Assembly: GCF_001713395.1 (NCBI RefSeq)
Contig: NZ_CP016450.1
Coordinates: 1,426,001-1,490,000, forward strand
Direction: 5' to 3'
Length of the DNA stretch: 64,000 nt
Source: Sinorhizobium sp. RAC02
GTDB lineage: Bacteria; Pseudomonadota; Alphaproteobacteria; Rhizobiales; Rhizobiaceae
Shown: positions 32,670 to 42,434 of the stretch, piece by piece
Numbering within the stretch: position 1 is the first letter of the stretch
Layout of the letters: every line of letters starts with the position of its first letter
Notes under the pieces: model-generated
Seen by the model: the letters and a program-made list of their open reading frames with translations, nothing else
What the model was told of the DNA's origin: nothing
Databases searched by the model: none
Position numbers and translations under genes: made by a program

Positions 32670-33908
32670 TTACAGGCTGCAATGGCGGTAGCCGGAGTTG
32701 CGGGCACGTAGATCGAAGTGGAAATGGTCCTTGTGGTAGCGGTCGCTGCCGGGGCCAAGCACGGTGGAAAAATACTTGCAGCTGTCGCTGCGCACCGATT
32801 TCAGCAGGCCCTTTTCGCGGAAGGCGAAGAACCCCTTCTTCTCGATGGCGATCGCCTTGCCGCTCTTCAGCACGATCTTGCCGACATCGATGGCATTGCC
32901 CTTGGCATGTTCCGACATGGAAGCGCCGCGCTGCGAGTTCATGGTGCGGCAGGAATAGGATGACATCTGGTGGATGGCCGAGACGCCTGAGAGGTAGCGC
33001 GTGCGCGTCGAAGGCACGAGTTCCTGCTTCACCCAGCGGGCGAAGGCCTCGGTGATCTGGCAGTTGACCTGTGCAGCCGGCTTGATCTGGATGCCGCCGG
33101 AAAGGCCGGACAGCTCGACCGGCCATGCGATGCCGCAGGAACGCCCCTTGGAGATGCGCGGCACATCGCGGAATTTCACGCCCAGCTTCTGGAGCCGCTG
33201 CCGGCAGGCTTTTTCCGAGGCCGGCATGCCGCCCATGGTTTCCGGGATCTGCATCGGGTTGTTGAGCCGCGGCAGGAAGGCGACCTGGTCTTCCTCGACA
33301 ACCTTGTGACGACGGGTCGTGGCCTTGTCCGGCACCTGCAGATAGTCGTCGCCGTCAGCCGCCGTACCAAGCTCGGTGCCGGCCTCGGTCATCGGGATCG
33401 TATCCGGCTGGCCGATCTGCTGCGGCGTATCGGTGCCGATGCCATCGACGACGACCTGCGTGGCATTGCCTTCGGCGATCTCGTTGGCCTGCGTTTCCGC
33501 GAGCCCTTCGACCCGCTCGACGCCGAGCCCCTCATCCATGTTCACGCCGCCCTCCGGCACCGTGAGCACGCCGGAAGACGCTTGCACGGGTTGCGAAATG
33601 CCCATGGCCTCATCGCTGTCGATCATCGGCAGACGTTTGTTTTCCGTGACGGGCGTCATCATGGCCGTGTCCGCCGTCGCCACCCGCCCGGCGGGTTCCT
33701 CAACGGGATAGGCGGTGAGATCGCCACCCGTATCACCCATGTCGTCGGTCTGCCGTCGCGAAACATCTGTCGCCGGCCGGATGGCGCCGACGCCGGCACC
33801 GTCGATGTCGTCCGGCGGGGTCAGGCCACCGGAACAGGCGGCGAGCAGCACCGGGACCAGAAACAGCCCCAACGGCCTGCGGAGACGAGAAACGAACGCA
33901 ATACTCAT
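32670..33908 (-). CDS. Extensin-like lipoprotein with M15-type zinc-peptidase motifs
   Basis: A 412-residue predicted outer-membrane or periplasmic lipoprotein: lipobox LLAAC with Cys25, a low-complexity acidic linker to about residue 225, and an extensin-like C-terminal domain. The domain contains SEHAKGNAIDVG and KDHFHFDL, which match the S-x-H-x(6)-D and H-x-H zinc-ligand pattern of D,D-carboxypeptidase/M15 enzymes, so a peptidoglycan substrate is a fair inference. Six cysteines in the domain could form disulfides. GGAAG lies 5 bases before the ATG at 33908. Confidence 0.85.
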   Translation of the reverse strand: MSIAFVSRLRRPLGLFLVPVLLAACSGGLTPPDDIDGAGVGAIRPATDVSRRQTDDMGDTGGDLTAYPVEEPAGRVATADTAMMTPVTENKRLPMIDSDEAMGISQPVQASSGVLTVPEGGVNMDEGLGVERVEGLAETQANEIAEGNATQVVVDGIGTDTPQQIGQPDTIPMTEAGTELGTAADGDDYLQVPDKATTRRHKVVEEDQVAFLPRLNNPMQIPETMGGMPASEKACRQRLQKLGVKFRDVPRISKGRSCGIAWPVELSGLSGGIQIKPAAQVNCQITEAFARWVKQELVPSTRTRYLSGVSAIHQMSSYSCRTMNSQRGASMSEHAKGNAIDVGKIVLKSGKAIAIEKKGFFAFREKGLLKSVRSDSCKYFSTVLGPGSDRYHKDHFHFDLRARNSGYRHCSL

Positions 33909-34126
33909 TGTCACTTCCGCCTGGCATCCGCCTCGCACCATCGCGAAGTCCCGGTTGCACACACCTTTGTCCGGTGATGGTGCAGGCCGCTTTTGTCCGC
34001 ATTCGGACGGCGAAAGCCTGAAACCGGACCTGCAGGGCGACGTGCCTGCATTTCCAGAAGATTTTCTCGCAACAGGGTAAAGGAAACGTTCCCGCCGACC
34101 CCACCAAATCAGAGGTCAACGAAAAA

Positions 34127-34151
34127 CCCCGGCGCTTGTCGAGCGCCGGGG
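34127..34151 (-). terminator. Rho-independent terminator after the chemoreceptor gene
   Basis: A perfect 10-bp stem (CCCCGGCGCT / AGCGCCGGGG) with loop TGTCG is followed on the minus strand by five Ts, 28 bases past the receptor stop. Confidence 0.88.
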
Positions 34152-34178
34152 CAAGGAAGTCCGGAGATCGTCTTCTGA

Positions 34179-35999
34179 TTATGCGGCGCGGCGCCTGGGG
34201 GCGGCCGCTCCGGCTGGGTTCAGCCGGAAGTTCCCGAGCAACGTCTTCAACTGCTCGCTTTCCTGGGTCAGCGTCTGGCCGGCGGCGTTGGTTTCTTCCA
34301 CCATCGCGGCATTCTGCTGGGTCATCTGGTCCATCTGGTTGACCGCCGTGTTGACCTCGGCAAGGCCGGTGGCCTGCTCGCGGGCGGAGGTGGCAATCGA
34401 CGTCACCTGGTCATTCACCTTGTTGACCAGCAATTCGATCTCGGTCAGCGCATCGCCCGTCGAGCGCACCAGCGTCACGCCGGTGCCGACTTCGGTGGCC
34501 GAGTTGCTGATGAGGCCCTTGATCTCCTTCGCCGCATTGGCGGAGCGCTGGGCAAGTTCACGCACTTCCTGCGCCACGACCGCAAAGCCGCGACCCGCCT
34601 CGCCTGCCCGCGCCGCCTCGACGCCGGCATTCAGCGCAAGAAGATTGGTCTGGAAGGCGATCTCGTCGATCACGCCGATGATCTGGCTGATGCGGCTGGA
34701 GGCGTCCTCGATGCGGCTCATCGCGGCGACGGCATCGCGCACGATCGCACCGGAGCGACCGGTCGACTGCTTGGTCTCGGCCACCATGCGGCTTGCCTCG
34801 GCGGCCCGTTCGGAGGCGTTGCGAACGGTCGCGGTGATCTCGTCGAGTGCGGCCGCGGTTTCCTCCAGCGAAGCCGCCTGCTGTTCGGTGCGATGCGAGA
34901 GATTGTTGGCGGCTTCCGCGATACCACCGGCGCTGCCGTGCACGATCTCGGTCGAGTGGGCGATGGCGTTGATGACGCTGGACAGCGCATCGACAGCCCG
35001 GTTGAAGTCGTCGCGCAACTTGGCATATTCCGGCGCGATCGAGCCGATGGAGACGGTCAGGTCGCCACTGGCAAGGCGTTCCAGCGCGCCGCCGACGACA
35101 TGCATGGCATCCGTCTGGCTCTGGCTCACCTGCCGCTGCCGGCGTTCGCTCTCGCCGCGCTCCTCGTCGAGGCGAACCTGCTGCTCGCCCTCGCGGACAC
35201 GCAGTTCAGAACGCTCGGCCACCGACTGGCGCAGGATCGAGACGACCTTGGCCATTTCGCCGATCTCGTCCTTGCGGTCGGTTTCCGGCACGTCGCTGGA
35301 CACATCCTCCTCGGCGATCGCCTGCATGGACGCCTTGAGGCGCAGGATCGGACCAGTGACGCTTTTCACGATCGCATAGGCGACAAGAATGATGGCGAGG
35401 CCGCCGATGGCGAGGATCATTGCCGTCTCGATGGCATTGCTGCGGAACATCGCGGCGAGATCGTCGGCATAGACGCCGGTGCCGACGATCCAGCCCCAGG
35501 GCGCAAAACCGGCAACGTGCGAATATTTCAGCACCGGCTCCTCGAAGCCCGGCTTCGGCCAGTAGTAATCGACGAAATCCTGTCCCGTCGGGCTTGCCTT
35601 CACCGCCTTCACGAATTCGGCGAAGATGCGTTTGCCGGTGGGATCCGCCATGCCGGTCTGGTCGGTGCCGTCGAGCGCCGGCTTGATCGGATGCATGATG
35701 ATCACGGCATTCATGTCGTTGATCCAGAAATAGCCGCTGTCCTCGTAGCGCAGCGCCCGCACTGCGTCCTTCGCCCGTGTCTGTGCCGCTTCGCGCGTCA
35801 GCGTGCCGGCCGTTTCAAGCTCGTGGTAGTGCTTGAACAACGTCAGCATACTCTGGTCCATCGCGGCAAGTTTTGCCTTGCGCTCGACAACCATCGCATC
35901 CTGATAATGGTACAGACTATAGACGAGTGCCGCTGCGAAGATGGTCAGGGCGAGACCGACAAGCAATGAAAGTCGCGTGGAAATTCTGAAATTCTTCAC
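34179..35999 (-). CDS. Methyl-accepting chemotaxis protein with single Cache sensor
   Basis: A 606-residue chemoreceptor beginning at GTG 35999, preceded by AGGAGA. Order: membrane helix about 9-29, periplasmic sCache domain about 35-185 (contains DSGYFWIND and HPIKPALDG), second helix about 188-210, HAMP, then the cytoplasmic signalling hairpin with [20 protein letters not shown] and [18 protein letters not shown]. The C-terminus RRRAA lacks the CheR/CheB-binding pentapeptide. sCache receptors usually sense small carboxylates. It is divergent from the thioesterase gene across 200 bases holding a perfect palindrome. Confidence 0.95.
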   Translation of the reverse strand: MKNFRISTRLSLLVGLALTIFAAALVYSLYHYQDAMVVERKAKLAAMDQSMLTLFKHYHELETAGTLTREAAQTRAKDAVRALRYEDSGYFWINDMNAVIIMHPIKPALDGTDQTGMADPTGKRIFAEFVKAVKASPTGQDFVDYYWPKPGFEEPVLKYSHVAGFAPWGWIVGTGVYADDLAAMFRSNAIETAMILAIGGLAIILVAYAIVKSVTGPILRLKASMQAIAEEDVSSDVPETDRKDEIGEMAKVVSILRQSVAERSELRVREGEQQVRLDEERGESERRQRQVSQSQTDAMHVVGGALERLASGDLTVSIGSIAPEYAKLRDDFNRAVDALSSVINAIAHSTEIVHGSAGGIAEAANNLSHRTEQQAASLEETAAALDEITATVRNASERAAEASRMVAETKQSTGRSGAIVRDAVAAMSRIEDASSRISQIIGVIDEIAFQTNLLALNAGVEAARAGEAGRGFAVVAQEVRELAQRSANAAKEIKGLISNSATEVGTGVTLVRSTGDALTEIELLVNKVNDQVTSIATSAREQATGLAEVNTAVNQMDQMTQQNAAMVEETNAAGQTLTQESEQLKTLLGNFRLNPAGAAAPRRRAA

Positions 36000-36070
36000 C
36001 GGGCTCTCCTCGACACCACTGGACGCAGTGCGCCTTGTCGGCGAAGGTCTCGGAAACCTTTTAAAATCAT

Positions 36071-36095
36071 CTAAAATTGCAATTATCAATTTTAG
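36071..36095. promoter_or_regulatory. Perfect inverted repeat in the chemoreceptor/thioesterase intergenic region
   Basis: CTAAAATTG-N7-CAATTTTAG: two 9-base arms around CAATTAT, in an unusually AT-rich stretch about 72 bases upstream of the receptor's GTG. The symmetry suggests a dimeric regulator site; the arms also contain nested ATTG/CAAT pairs. No known rhizobial operator is matched. Confidence 0.45.
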
Positions 36096-36203
36096 AGTCT
36101 GAGCATGCTCGAAAATGGCGCCGCCGGATCTGCGGCTCGGCACCCGCCCTCTTTCTCCGCTGGCCGCATTGGGCTAGACCGAAGGGAAACGGAGAGGACC
36201 CGC

Positions 36204-36584
36204 ATGACCAGCACGCCCAACGGACAGCTCACCCTTCGCACGCTCGCCATGCCGGGCGATGCCAATGCCGCGGGCGATATTTTCGGCGGCTGGGTCATGG
36301 CGCAGATGGACCTTGCATCCGGCATCCGCGCCGCGGAACGCGCCCAGGGCCGCGTGGTCACCGCCGCCGTCAAGGAAATGGCCTTCGATCTGCCGGTGAA
36401 GATCGGCGACACGCTCAGCATCTACACGGATATTGCCCGCGTCGGCCGTACCTCGATCACGCTGTCCGTCGAGGCCTGGGCGCAGCGCTACCTCACCACG
36501 ACGCTCGAAAAGGTGACGGGCGCGACCTTCGTCATGGTGGCGCTCGACAAGGACGGCCATCCGACCCCTGTTCCCGTCGAATAA
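36204..36584 (+). CDS. Acyl-CoA thioesterase (YciA-type hotdog)
   Basis: A 126-residue hotdog-fold thioesterase. The N-terminal active-site region is LAMPGDANAAGDIFGGWVM with the conserved Asp and the Gly-Gly turn (about residues 14-32), followed by the helix MAQMDLASGIRAAERA. YciA-type enzymes hydrolyse a broad range of acyl-CoAs. GAGAGG lies about 6 bases before the ATG at 36204. It is followed by a membrane-protein gene 19 bases later, probably in one transcript. Confidence 0.92.
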   Translation: MTSTPNGQLTLRTLAMPGDANAAGDIFGGWVMAQMDLASGIRAAERAQGRVVTAAVKEMAFDLPVKIGDTLSIYTDIARVGRTSITLSVEAWAQRYLTTTLEKVTGATFVMVALDKDGHPTPVPVE

Positions 36585-36603
36585 GGCGACAGGAGGCCCC
36601 CAC

Positions 36604-37194
36604 ATGGAGCACTCGACCCCGGATCCCGCCATTTTCGGCCATGTGCGCATCGTCATCGGCATGGTGGTGAGCCTCACCGTCGCGCGTCTCCTGACCGGCG
36701 TCGCCCTGTTCATCCAGCATCCCGGCAAGGTGAAGGCCTATCCGGTGCACCTTGCCTGGGGCGCCTTCCTTCTATTGTTTCTGCTGCATTTCTGGTGGTG
36801 GGAATTCCGCCTGCAGGCACTGACGACGATCGGTTTCGGGGTCTACCTGTTCCTGATCAGCTATTGCTGCCTATTCTTCCTGCTCGCCGTCTTCCTGTTT
36901 CCAACAACGCTCGATGACTATGCCGGCTATGAGGACTACTTCTATTCCCGCCGAAAATGGTTCTTTGGCGCATTCGCCCTCGTCTTCACTGTCGATCTGG
37001 TGGACACGGCGTTGAAGGGCGAGGCCTATTTCGGCTCCTTCGGCTATGAATACCCGGTCCGAAACGTCGCCTTCATCGTGCTCTGCCTGACGGCGGCATG
37101 GACGGCCAGCCGACGCTTTCACACTGCCTTCGTCAGCCTCGGCATCCTCTACCAGCTGAGCTGGATTTTCCGCGCCTTCGACATGCTGGAGTGA
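36604..37194 (+). CDS. Hypothetical six-helix membrane protein
   Basis: A 196-residue hydrophobic protein with about six membrane segments (near 15-35, 50-66, 72-100, 120-136, 148-165, 172-188). Aromatic residues are frequent (HFWWWEFRL, YEDYFYSRRKWFFG). No motif of a known transporter or enzyme is seen. It starts 19 bases after the thioesterase gene and ends one base before the convergent DUF1501 gene, so there is no room for a terminator on either side. Confidence 0.8.
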   Translation: MEHSTPDPAIFGHVRIVIGMVVSLTVARLLTGVALFIQHPGKVKAYPVHLAWGAFLLLFLLHFWWWEFRLQALTTIGFGVYLFLISYCCLFFLLAVFLFPTTLDDYAGYEDYFYSRRKWFFGAFALVFTVDLVDTALKGEAYFGSFGYEYPVRNVAFIVLCLTAAWTASRRFHTAFVSLGILYQLSWIFRAFDMLE

Positions 37195-37195
37195 T

Positions 37196-38368
37196 CTATC
37201 CGCGAAGGAACGCCGGCCGCTTGTCGACGACGAGCCCCGGGAAAACCGATGACTCGAGGTCGCTTGTGGGAATGCCGAACTGCTGGCGCAGCATGGCCGC
37301 CGCGATCTGGCGCAGGTCCATCGTCGGCCGCAGGTCGCGGTCCTCGAACAGGTCGCCCTCGGCAAGCGATGGCCAGTCGCGGTAGACCTTGCCGCCCGCG
37401 ATGGCACCACCCGCCAGAATGGCGACGCCGCCCGTGCCATGATCCGTGCCAATCGAACCGTTCTCGCGCGCCGCGCGTCCGAATTCGGTGATCGCCAAGA
37501 TCGCGGTCTTGCGCCAGATCGCCGGAGAAAGGTTCGCCTTCAGCGTGACGATAGCTGCGGCGAGATCCGTGGCCGGCCGCTGGAAGATCCGCGCCTGGTT
37601 GAAATGTGTATCCCAGCCGTTGATGGAGAAACTCGCGATGCGATGATCGGCCGACAGCATGCCAGCAGTGAATTTTGCGACGGCAGCGATTCCCCCTCCG
37701 GGTTTGCCCTGCGCGTCACGGATCGTGTCCGACAACAGGTCCGTATCGGTCGCTTCCTGCATAGCGGCGGAAAATGCCGGGTCGTTCTGGTAGAGCCGGG
37801 CGAAAAACGCCAGCTCGTCTTCCGGCAGTGCGAGATCGGCGCGTGCCGACCAGACATCGACCGGGTTTTGTCCCGACAAAATGAGCTCCGCCGTGGTGGT
37901 CACGTCGATCGCGCGGCGATCGGCGGCCCGCGGAATGACGGCGATGGCGCGGTTGAGCCAGCCGGTGCGGTCTCCATGAACGGCCGAGCCGCCGCTTTCC
38001 AGCACGTCCTGCCCGTCAAAATGGCTGCGGCCGTCGCGATAGGGGGTAGAGGTCGCGTGCACGAAAGCAAGCTCGTTCGAGCGCCACAGCGGCATCAGCT
38101 CGGCGGCGGCCGGGTGCAGGCCGAAGAAACCGTCCAGGTCGACCAGGCCGTCATCGGCGTCGAGCGCCAGCTTCGGCCGCAACAGCCGAAGGGCCGGATC
38201 GCCATGGGGCTGCACCAGCGCCAGCCCGTCCAGCGCTCCGCGCAACACGATCGTCACAAGCCGGTTGTCGCCGGGCATAGCCGCAAAGCTGACCGGCGTC
38301 AGGAGCGGCGAACCCGCCACGCAGCATGCCCCTGCAAGGAAGGCCCGGCGGTTGATTTCTGTCGTCAT
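37196..38368 (-). CDS. DUF1501 family protein with Tat signal
   Basis: A 390-residue exported protein. The N-terminus MTTEINRRAFLAGACC is a twin-arginine signal, so it is folded before export. Family blocks include RGALDGLALVQPHGDP, YRDGRSHFDGQDVLESG and DHGTGGVAILAGG, with histidines and aspartates resembling an alkaline-phosphatase/sulfatase-like fold; the activity of DUF1501 is not known. The start at 38368 has AGGAG 7 bases upstream. It lies 10 bases after the DUF1800 gene, its usual partner. Confidence 0.9.
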   Translation of the reverse strand: MTTEINRRAFLAGACCVAGSPLLTPVSFAAMPGDNRLVTIVLRGALDGLALVQPHGDPALRLLRPKLALDADDGLVDLDGFFGLHPAAAELMPLWRSNELAFVHATSTPYRDGRSHFDGQDVLESGGSAVHGDRTGWLNRAIAVIPRAADRRAIDVTTTAELILSGQNPVDVWSARADLALPEDELAFFARLYQNDPAFSAAMQEATDTDLLSDTIRDAQGKPGGGIAAVAKFTAGMLSADHRIASFSINGWDTHFNQARIFQRPATDLAAAIVTLKANLSPAIWRKTAILAITEFGRAARENGSIGTDHGTGGVAILAGGAIAGGKVYRDWPSLAEGDLFEDRDLRPTMDLRQIAAAMLRQQFGIPTSDLESSVFPGLVVDKRPAFLRG

Positions 38369-38378
38369 CGCCATGCTC

Positions 38379-39845
38379 CTAACGTCGATTGAATTCCGGT
38401 GATGCCAGCACCAGCGCCATCGCAACCTCGCGATTGGGTGCACGCGAGACGGTTTCGATCGTATCTGCCCGCGCCGCATCTGAAAGCGTCGCCTCGAGAA
38501 AGCCGCGTGGATTCGCATCGCGACCGAAGCGCGCGACGAGACGCCTGCTCCAGGCAATCCGCTCGGTGAGCTGGCTGGCGGTAACCCAGGCCGAAAGCTC
38601 CTCCGCCCAGCCTGCCGGGCTCGGTGGAGACCAGATTGGTTGGCCGAGCCGGGCGATGGCGCCTACGGTATACGGATTAGCGCCCAAAGCCGGCCGGCCT
38701 TCCGCCGTCATCATCGACACGTCTTCCAACGCCACCACATCCGACGCGAGCTGCCACGTTTTCTCGTTAGCACCACGCGGCTGCAACGCCGTTTTCGATA
38801 CATTCATCGCCCGAAGCGCGGCAACAACGAAGTCGAACGGCTGCCGCGCCTTCTGCCCCTCTTCCGCAAAACTCCGCGGATGTTCGAGCATCGCCCGATA
38901 CACGTCGAGCAGCGCGCCGTCGCTGCGCGCCCACGCCTCCACCATGGCGTCCACCACCGCCTGCGGCGGGTCGTCGGAGATGAAATGCACGACAAGCTTG
39001 CGGCAGATGTGGCAATGGGTTTCCTCCCGCCCAGCCAGGTCGCCAAGCAAGTCATGCACCCGCTGCATCTGCGCGTCGGCGCCACCGTAGGAACGCCCAA
39101 GCACCTCGTAGCCTTCAGGCTCGGCGAAACGGGTCCGAAAAACGGTGTGATAGTGCGGCGCACGATACCACAAGCCGGTGAGGACGTAGGCGGCAGCGCG
39201 AACATCCGTTTGCGTGTAGCCGCTCCCCGCCCCCATCGTGTGCAGTTCGATCAGTTCGCGGGCCAGGTTTTCGTTGAGTCCACGTCCCGTCCTGAGACCG
39301 ACCGGCGAATTCGGCCCAACAGACCGGATCTGGTCGAGGTAGACCAGCATGGCCGGGTGCAGCACGGCGGCCTTCAGGAGGTCGTAGAAACGCGCCGCAA
39401 TATTGGGCCGCACCGCCTCCGCCTCGAACAACGCCGCCATGAGGTACAATGTAGGCCCCTTGCGCGCATCGATCGAAAAATGATCGCACCAGAAGGCGGC
39501 AAGTCGCTCGAAGAATCCGTTTGACGACAGAACCGCCTGCTGAACCCTCCGATGCCGGTCCATTTGCAGCGAATTGTTGAGCACTATGTTGTAGGGATTG
39601 ACGGCGCGCTCGCCGATCATCCGAAGCGTGCCGGCCTTGCCCGCGGCCTTGCTGGAAACGTTGACGGCGTTGTAATCGACAAAACGCGCGCGGCGCTCGG
39701 CTATGCCCTCATAGGGGAAAAGACAGGTCTCAGCCGCGCCGCGCTCCACTTGCCGGATCAACGTGTCCACATCCTGCGGCGCAGCTTCGCCCGGTCGCCT
39801 GCCGTAGCCGAAGCGCATCGCCGCCATGCTGGCGAAATTTGACAT
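38379..39845 (-). CDS. DUF1800 family protein
   Basis: A 488-residue protein of unknown function. The block RMIGERAVNPYNIV leads into the characteristic RLAAFWCDHFSI and NENLARELIELHTMG sequences, then VRAAAYVLTGLWYR and ICRKLVVHFISDDPP, all standard for DUF1800. The N-terminus (MSNFASMAAMRFGYGRRPGE) has no signal peptide even though its partner is Tat-exported. The ATG at 39845 is chosen over a TTG one codon earlier. Together with the DUF1501 gene it forms a two-gene operon. Confidence 0.9.
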   Translation of the reverse strand: MSNFASMAAMRFGYGRRPGEAAPQDVDTLIRQVERGAAETCLFPYEGIAERRARFVDYNAVNVSSKAAGKAGTLRMIGERAVNPYNIVLNNSLQMDRHRRVQQAVLSSNGFFERLAAFWCDHFSIDARKGPTLYLMAALFEAEAVRPNIAARFYDLLKAAVLHPAMLVYLDQIRSVGPNSPVGLRTGRGLNENLARELIELHTMGAGSGYTQTDVRAAAYVLTGLWYRAPHYHTVFRTRFAEPEGYEVLGRSYGGADAQMQRVHDLLGDLAGREETHCHICRKLVVHFISDDPPQAVVDAMVEAWARSDGALLDVYRAMLEHPRSFAEEGQKARQPFDFVVAALRAMNVSKTALQPRGANEKTWQLASDVVALEDVSMMTAEGRPALGANPYTVGAIARLGQPIWSPPSPAGWAEELSAWVTASQLTERIAWSRRLVARFGRDANPRGFLEATLSDAARADTIETVSRAPNREVAMALVLASPEFNRR

Positions 39846-39912
39846 CAAACGAGTCCCATCCAGTCCATGCGCAATGCTTGCGCCCGATTGCGACTATTTT
39901 GGGAGACTTAGC

Positions 39913-40266
39913 CTATCCCTTGAACACGAAGGCGGCACCGGCTGCGATCAGCATGAAGCCGACGGCGTGGTTCCAGGTGAGGCTTTCCTTCAGCCAGAAC
40001 ACGGAAAAGCCGGCGAAGACGAGAAGGGTTATGACCTCCTGGATGGTCTTCAGCTGGGCGGCGGAATAGACCTCGTGGCCGAAGCGGTTTGCCGGCACCG
40101 CCAGGCAATATTCGAAGAAGGCAATGCCCCAGCTCGCCAGAATGGCGATGAACAGCGGCGCCGACTTGAACTTGAGGTGTCCGTACCAGGCGAAGGTCAT
40201 GAAGACGTTGGAGAGGCAGAGCAGCACGATCGGCCAGACGGCCGCGGGGTTGAGGCTGAAGGGCAT
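39913..40266 (-). CDS. DUF486 family membrane protein (small DMT-like)
   Basis: A 117-residue protein with four membrane helices. LCLSNVFMTFAWYGHLKFK near 16-34 and QLKTIQEVITLLVFAGFSVFWLKE near the middle (quoted by its ends QLKTIQE and VFWLKE) are the DUF486 signature; half-size relatives of drug/metabolite transporters work as dimers. The substrate is unknown. It is 67 bases downstream of nothing on its strand except the GGDEF-EAL divergent spacer, so it has its own promoter in the 170-base gap at 40267-40436. Confidence 0.88.
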   Translation of the reverse strand: MPFSLNPAAVWPIVLLCLSNVFMTFAWYGHLKFKSAPLFIAILASWGIAFFEYCLAVPANRFGHEVYSAAQLKTIQEVITLLVFAGFSVFWLKESLTWNHAVGFMLIAAGAAFVFKG

Positions 40267-40436
40267 TGGCGAATCCTGATTCCTGAGGAGATGGGTGAAG
40301 GGCATAACCGACAGGCCGGCACCGTCAAGATCGGCAAGCCACTGATTCTCGCGATCCCCCGTTAAGACAATCTTATGCGCGCCGCCACACCATCCCCGCG
40401 AGCCGTCCAGACGGCAAGTCGACGGGGCGGACCAGA

Positions 40437-42434
40437 ATGACGGATGCGAGCCGGCTGATGCCGGCGGATGAACCGACAAGACGCCAGATCCTTTCAGCAC
40501 AGGCGCTGTCCGTGCTGGACGGCATCGTATTGTCGCTTGCCGCCAACTGCTTCCTCGCCGCAACGACCGCCGCGATCCTCTGGCTCGACGGCCCCGATAT
40601 CAGCATCTATCTCTGGCTGGCCGCCGTGTTTGCCGTCAATCTCTCGCGCTATGTCGGCGTGCGCGTCGTCCGGCGCCTGAACTGTGCGGTGGAACGGCCG
40701 CGGCGCGCGCTCGGCGTGTTGTCGCTCGGAGCGCTCGGCGGCGGTATTGCGTGGAGCCTCGTGCCCTTCATCGGCACCGCCCATGGTGCCAGCGGGCTCA
40801 ATCCCTATCTCATCTTCATCATCGGCGGCATTTGTGCGGGCTCGCTGATGCAGAGCACCGCCTATGCCCGCACCGCCCTGCTCTTCGCCGGCCCGCCGCT
40901 GCTCACCGCCATCGTCTCGCTGCTGATATCCGGTACGACGGATGCGCTGGTCATCGCCGCCGACGCCCTGCTGCTCGCGATCATGATGGTGCGCGCCGGG
41001 CAACTCAGCGAGGCAGGCTTCATCCGCAGCCAGATCGACCGGTTGAAGGCCGTGGCGCTGGCCTCGTCGCTGTCGGATGCCAATGCGGAAATCCGCCAGT
41101 CCTATCACCAGCTCGCATCGCTGGCGAACCGCGATCCGCTGACCGGCCTCGGCAATCGCGCCCTGTTCAACCAGCGGCTGCGCGGCCTGCTTGCCAGCGA
41201 TTTCCCGACGGGAACGCTCGCCCTGCTTGTCATCGACCTCGACCGTTTCAAGGCGATCAACGACACGATGGGCCATGGTGCGGGCGATACCGTCCTGGTC
41301 GAAATTGCCGGGCGGCTCGTCAGCCTCACCGGCCCGACAGATACGGTCGTGCGTCTCGGGGGCGACGAATTCGCCGTCATCGTCGAGGGCGAGCAGGCAG
41401 AGGGGCGCGGCCGCGCGATCGGCGATGCCATCGTGCGGCTGGCCGGCGATCCCATCTTTATCGGCGAGCGCCCCGTGACGGTCGGCGCCAGTGCCGGGCT
41501 TGCGCTCCACCCGCAACACGGGGAAACGGCGGACGATCTTTTCGCCAGCGCCGACATCGCGCTCTATGCCGCCAAGGAGGGTGGCCGCCGCCGGCTCGGC
41601 CTGTTCAATCCCGTGCTGAAGGCCCGCATCGAGCGGCAACGCCTTATCGAGGCGACGCTCGCCGAAGCGATAGAAAACAATCAGCTGCTGGTGGTCTTCC
41701 AGCCGCAGGTGGAGCTGGCCACCGGCCGCGTCACGGGTTTCGAGGCCCTGCTGCGCTGGGCGCATCTCGATCTCGGCCCAGTCAATCCGCCGGATATCGT
41801 GCGCGCCGCCCAGGCCCTGCACATCGCCACGGAACTGACAGGCTATGTCGCCAACCGCGCCGCCGAGCTGCTGCGCACCCTGCCCCGCCTCGGCCTGCCG
41901 GAGGCCTGCGTGGCGGTCAACGTCTCTCCGCGCGAATTTTCCGGCGACACGCTTTCCCGCCTGTTGAGCGGCATTGCCGCCGCGCACGAGATTTCCCCGG
42001 CCTTGATGGAGATCGAGATCACCGAAGAGGCGACGCTCGACACACAGGCCGCCGGCGCCGAACTTGCCCGGCTGGAAGCCGCAGGCTTCCGCCTCGCCGT
42101 CGATGATTTCGGCATGGGCCATTCCTCGCTGGCCTATCTCGTCAGCCTGCATATCGACCGGTTGAAGATCGACCGCAGCTTCGTCAAGGGCATTGCCAGA
42201 AGCCGCGAGAACCAAGCCCTCATCGCCGCCCTGGTCGGCATCGGCCACGCGCTTTCCATCGATATCGTCGTGGAAGGTGTCGAGGACGAGGAAGAGGCCG
42301 AAGTGCTCAGGATGCTCGGCTGCCGCCACGCCCAGGGCTATCACTTCGCTCGCCCCATGCCGGCCGCCGACATCCCGCGCTGGCTTGACCAGCATGCCTT
42401 GCGCATCAGCCGCAGCATGGCTGGCACGCCCTGA
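40437..42434 (+). CDS. Membrane GGDEF-EAL dual-domain c-di-GMP enzyme
   Basis: A 665-residue protein. Residues about 25-190 hold five or six membrane helices (a MASE-like sensor), then a GGDEF domain with an intact RLGGDEFAVIV near 305-315, then an EAL domain with GFEALLRW near 434, VDDFGMGHSSL, EGVEDEEEAE and QGYHFARPM. Both catalytic sites look complete, and no RxxD inhibition site precedes GGDEF (GPTD instead). Which activity dominates cannot be predicted. It ends exactly where the convergent membrane gene ends. Confidence 0.95.
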   Translation: MTDASRLMPADEPTRRQILSAQALSVLDGIVLSLAANCFLAATTAAILWLDGPDISIYLWLAAVFAVNLSRYVGVRVVRRLNCAVERPRRALGVLSLGALGGGIAWSLVPFIGTAHGASGLNPYLIFIIGGICAGSLMQSTAYARTALLFAGPPLLTAIVSLLISGTTDALVIAADALLLAIMMVRAGQLSEAGFIRSQIDRLKAVALASSLSDANAEIRQSYHQLASLANRDPLTGLGNRALFNQRLRGLLASDFPTGTLALLVIDLDRFKAINDTMGHGAGDTVLVEIAGRLVSLTGPTDTVVRLGGDEFAVIVEGEQAEGRGRAIGDAIVRLAGDPIFIGERPVTVGASAGLALHPQHGETADDLFASADIALYAAKEGGRRRLGLFNPVLKARIERQRLIEATLAEAIENNQLLVVFQPQVELATGRVTGFEALLRWAHLDLGPVNPPDIVRAAQALHIATELTGYVANRAAELLRTLPRLGLPEACVAVNVSPREFSGDTLSRLLSGIAAAHEISPALMEIEITEEATLDTQAAGAELARLEAAGFRLAVDDFGMGHSSLAYLVSLHIDRLKIDRSFVKGIARSRENQALIAALVGIGHALSIDIVVEGVEDEEEAEVLRMLGCRHAQGYHFARPMPAADIPRWLDQHALRISRSMAGTP

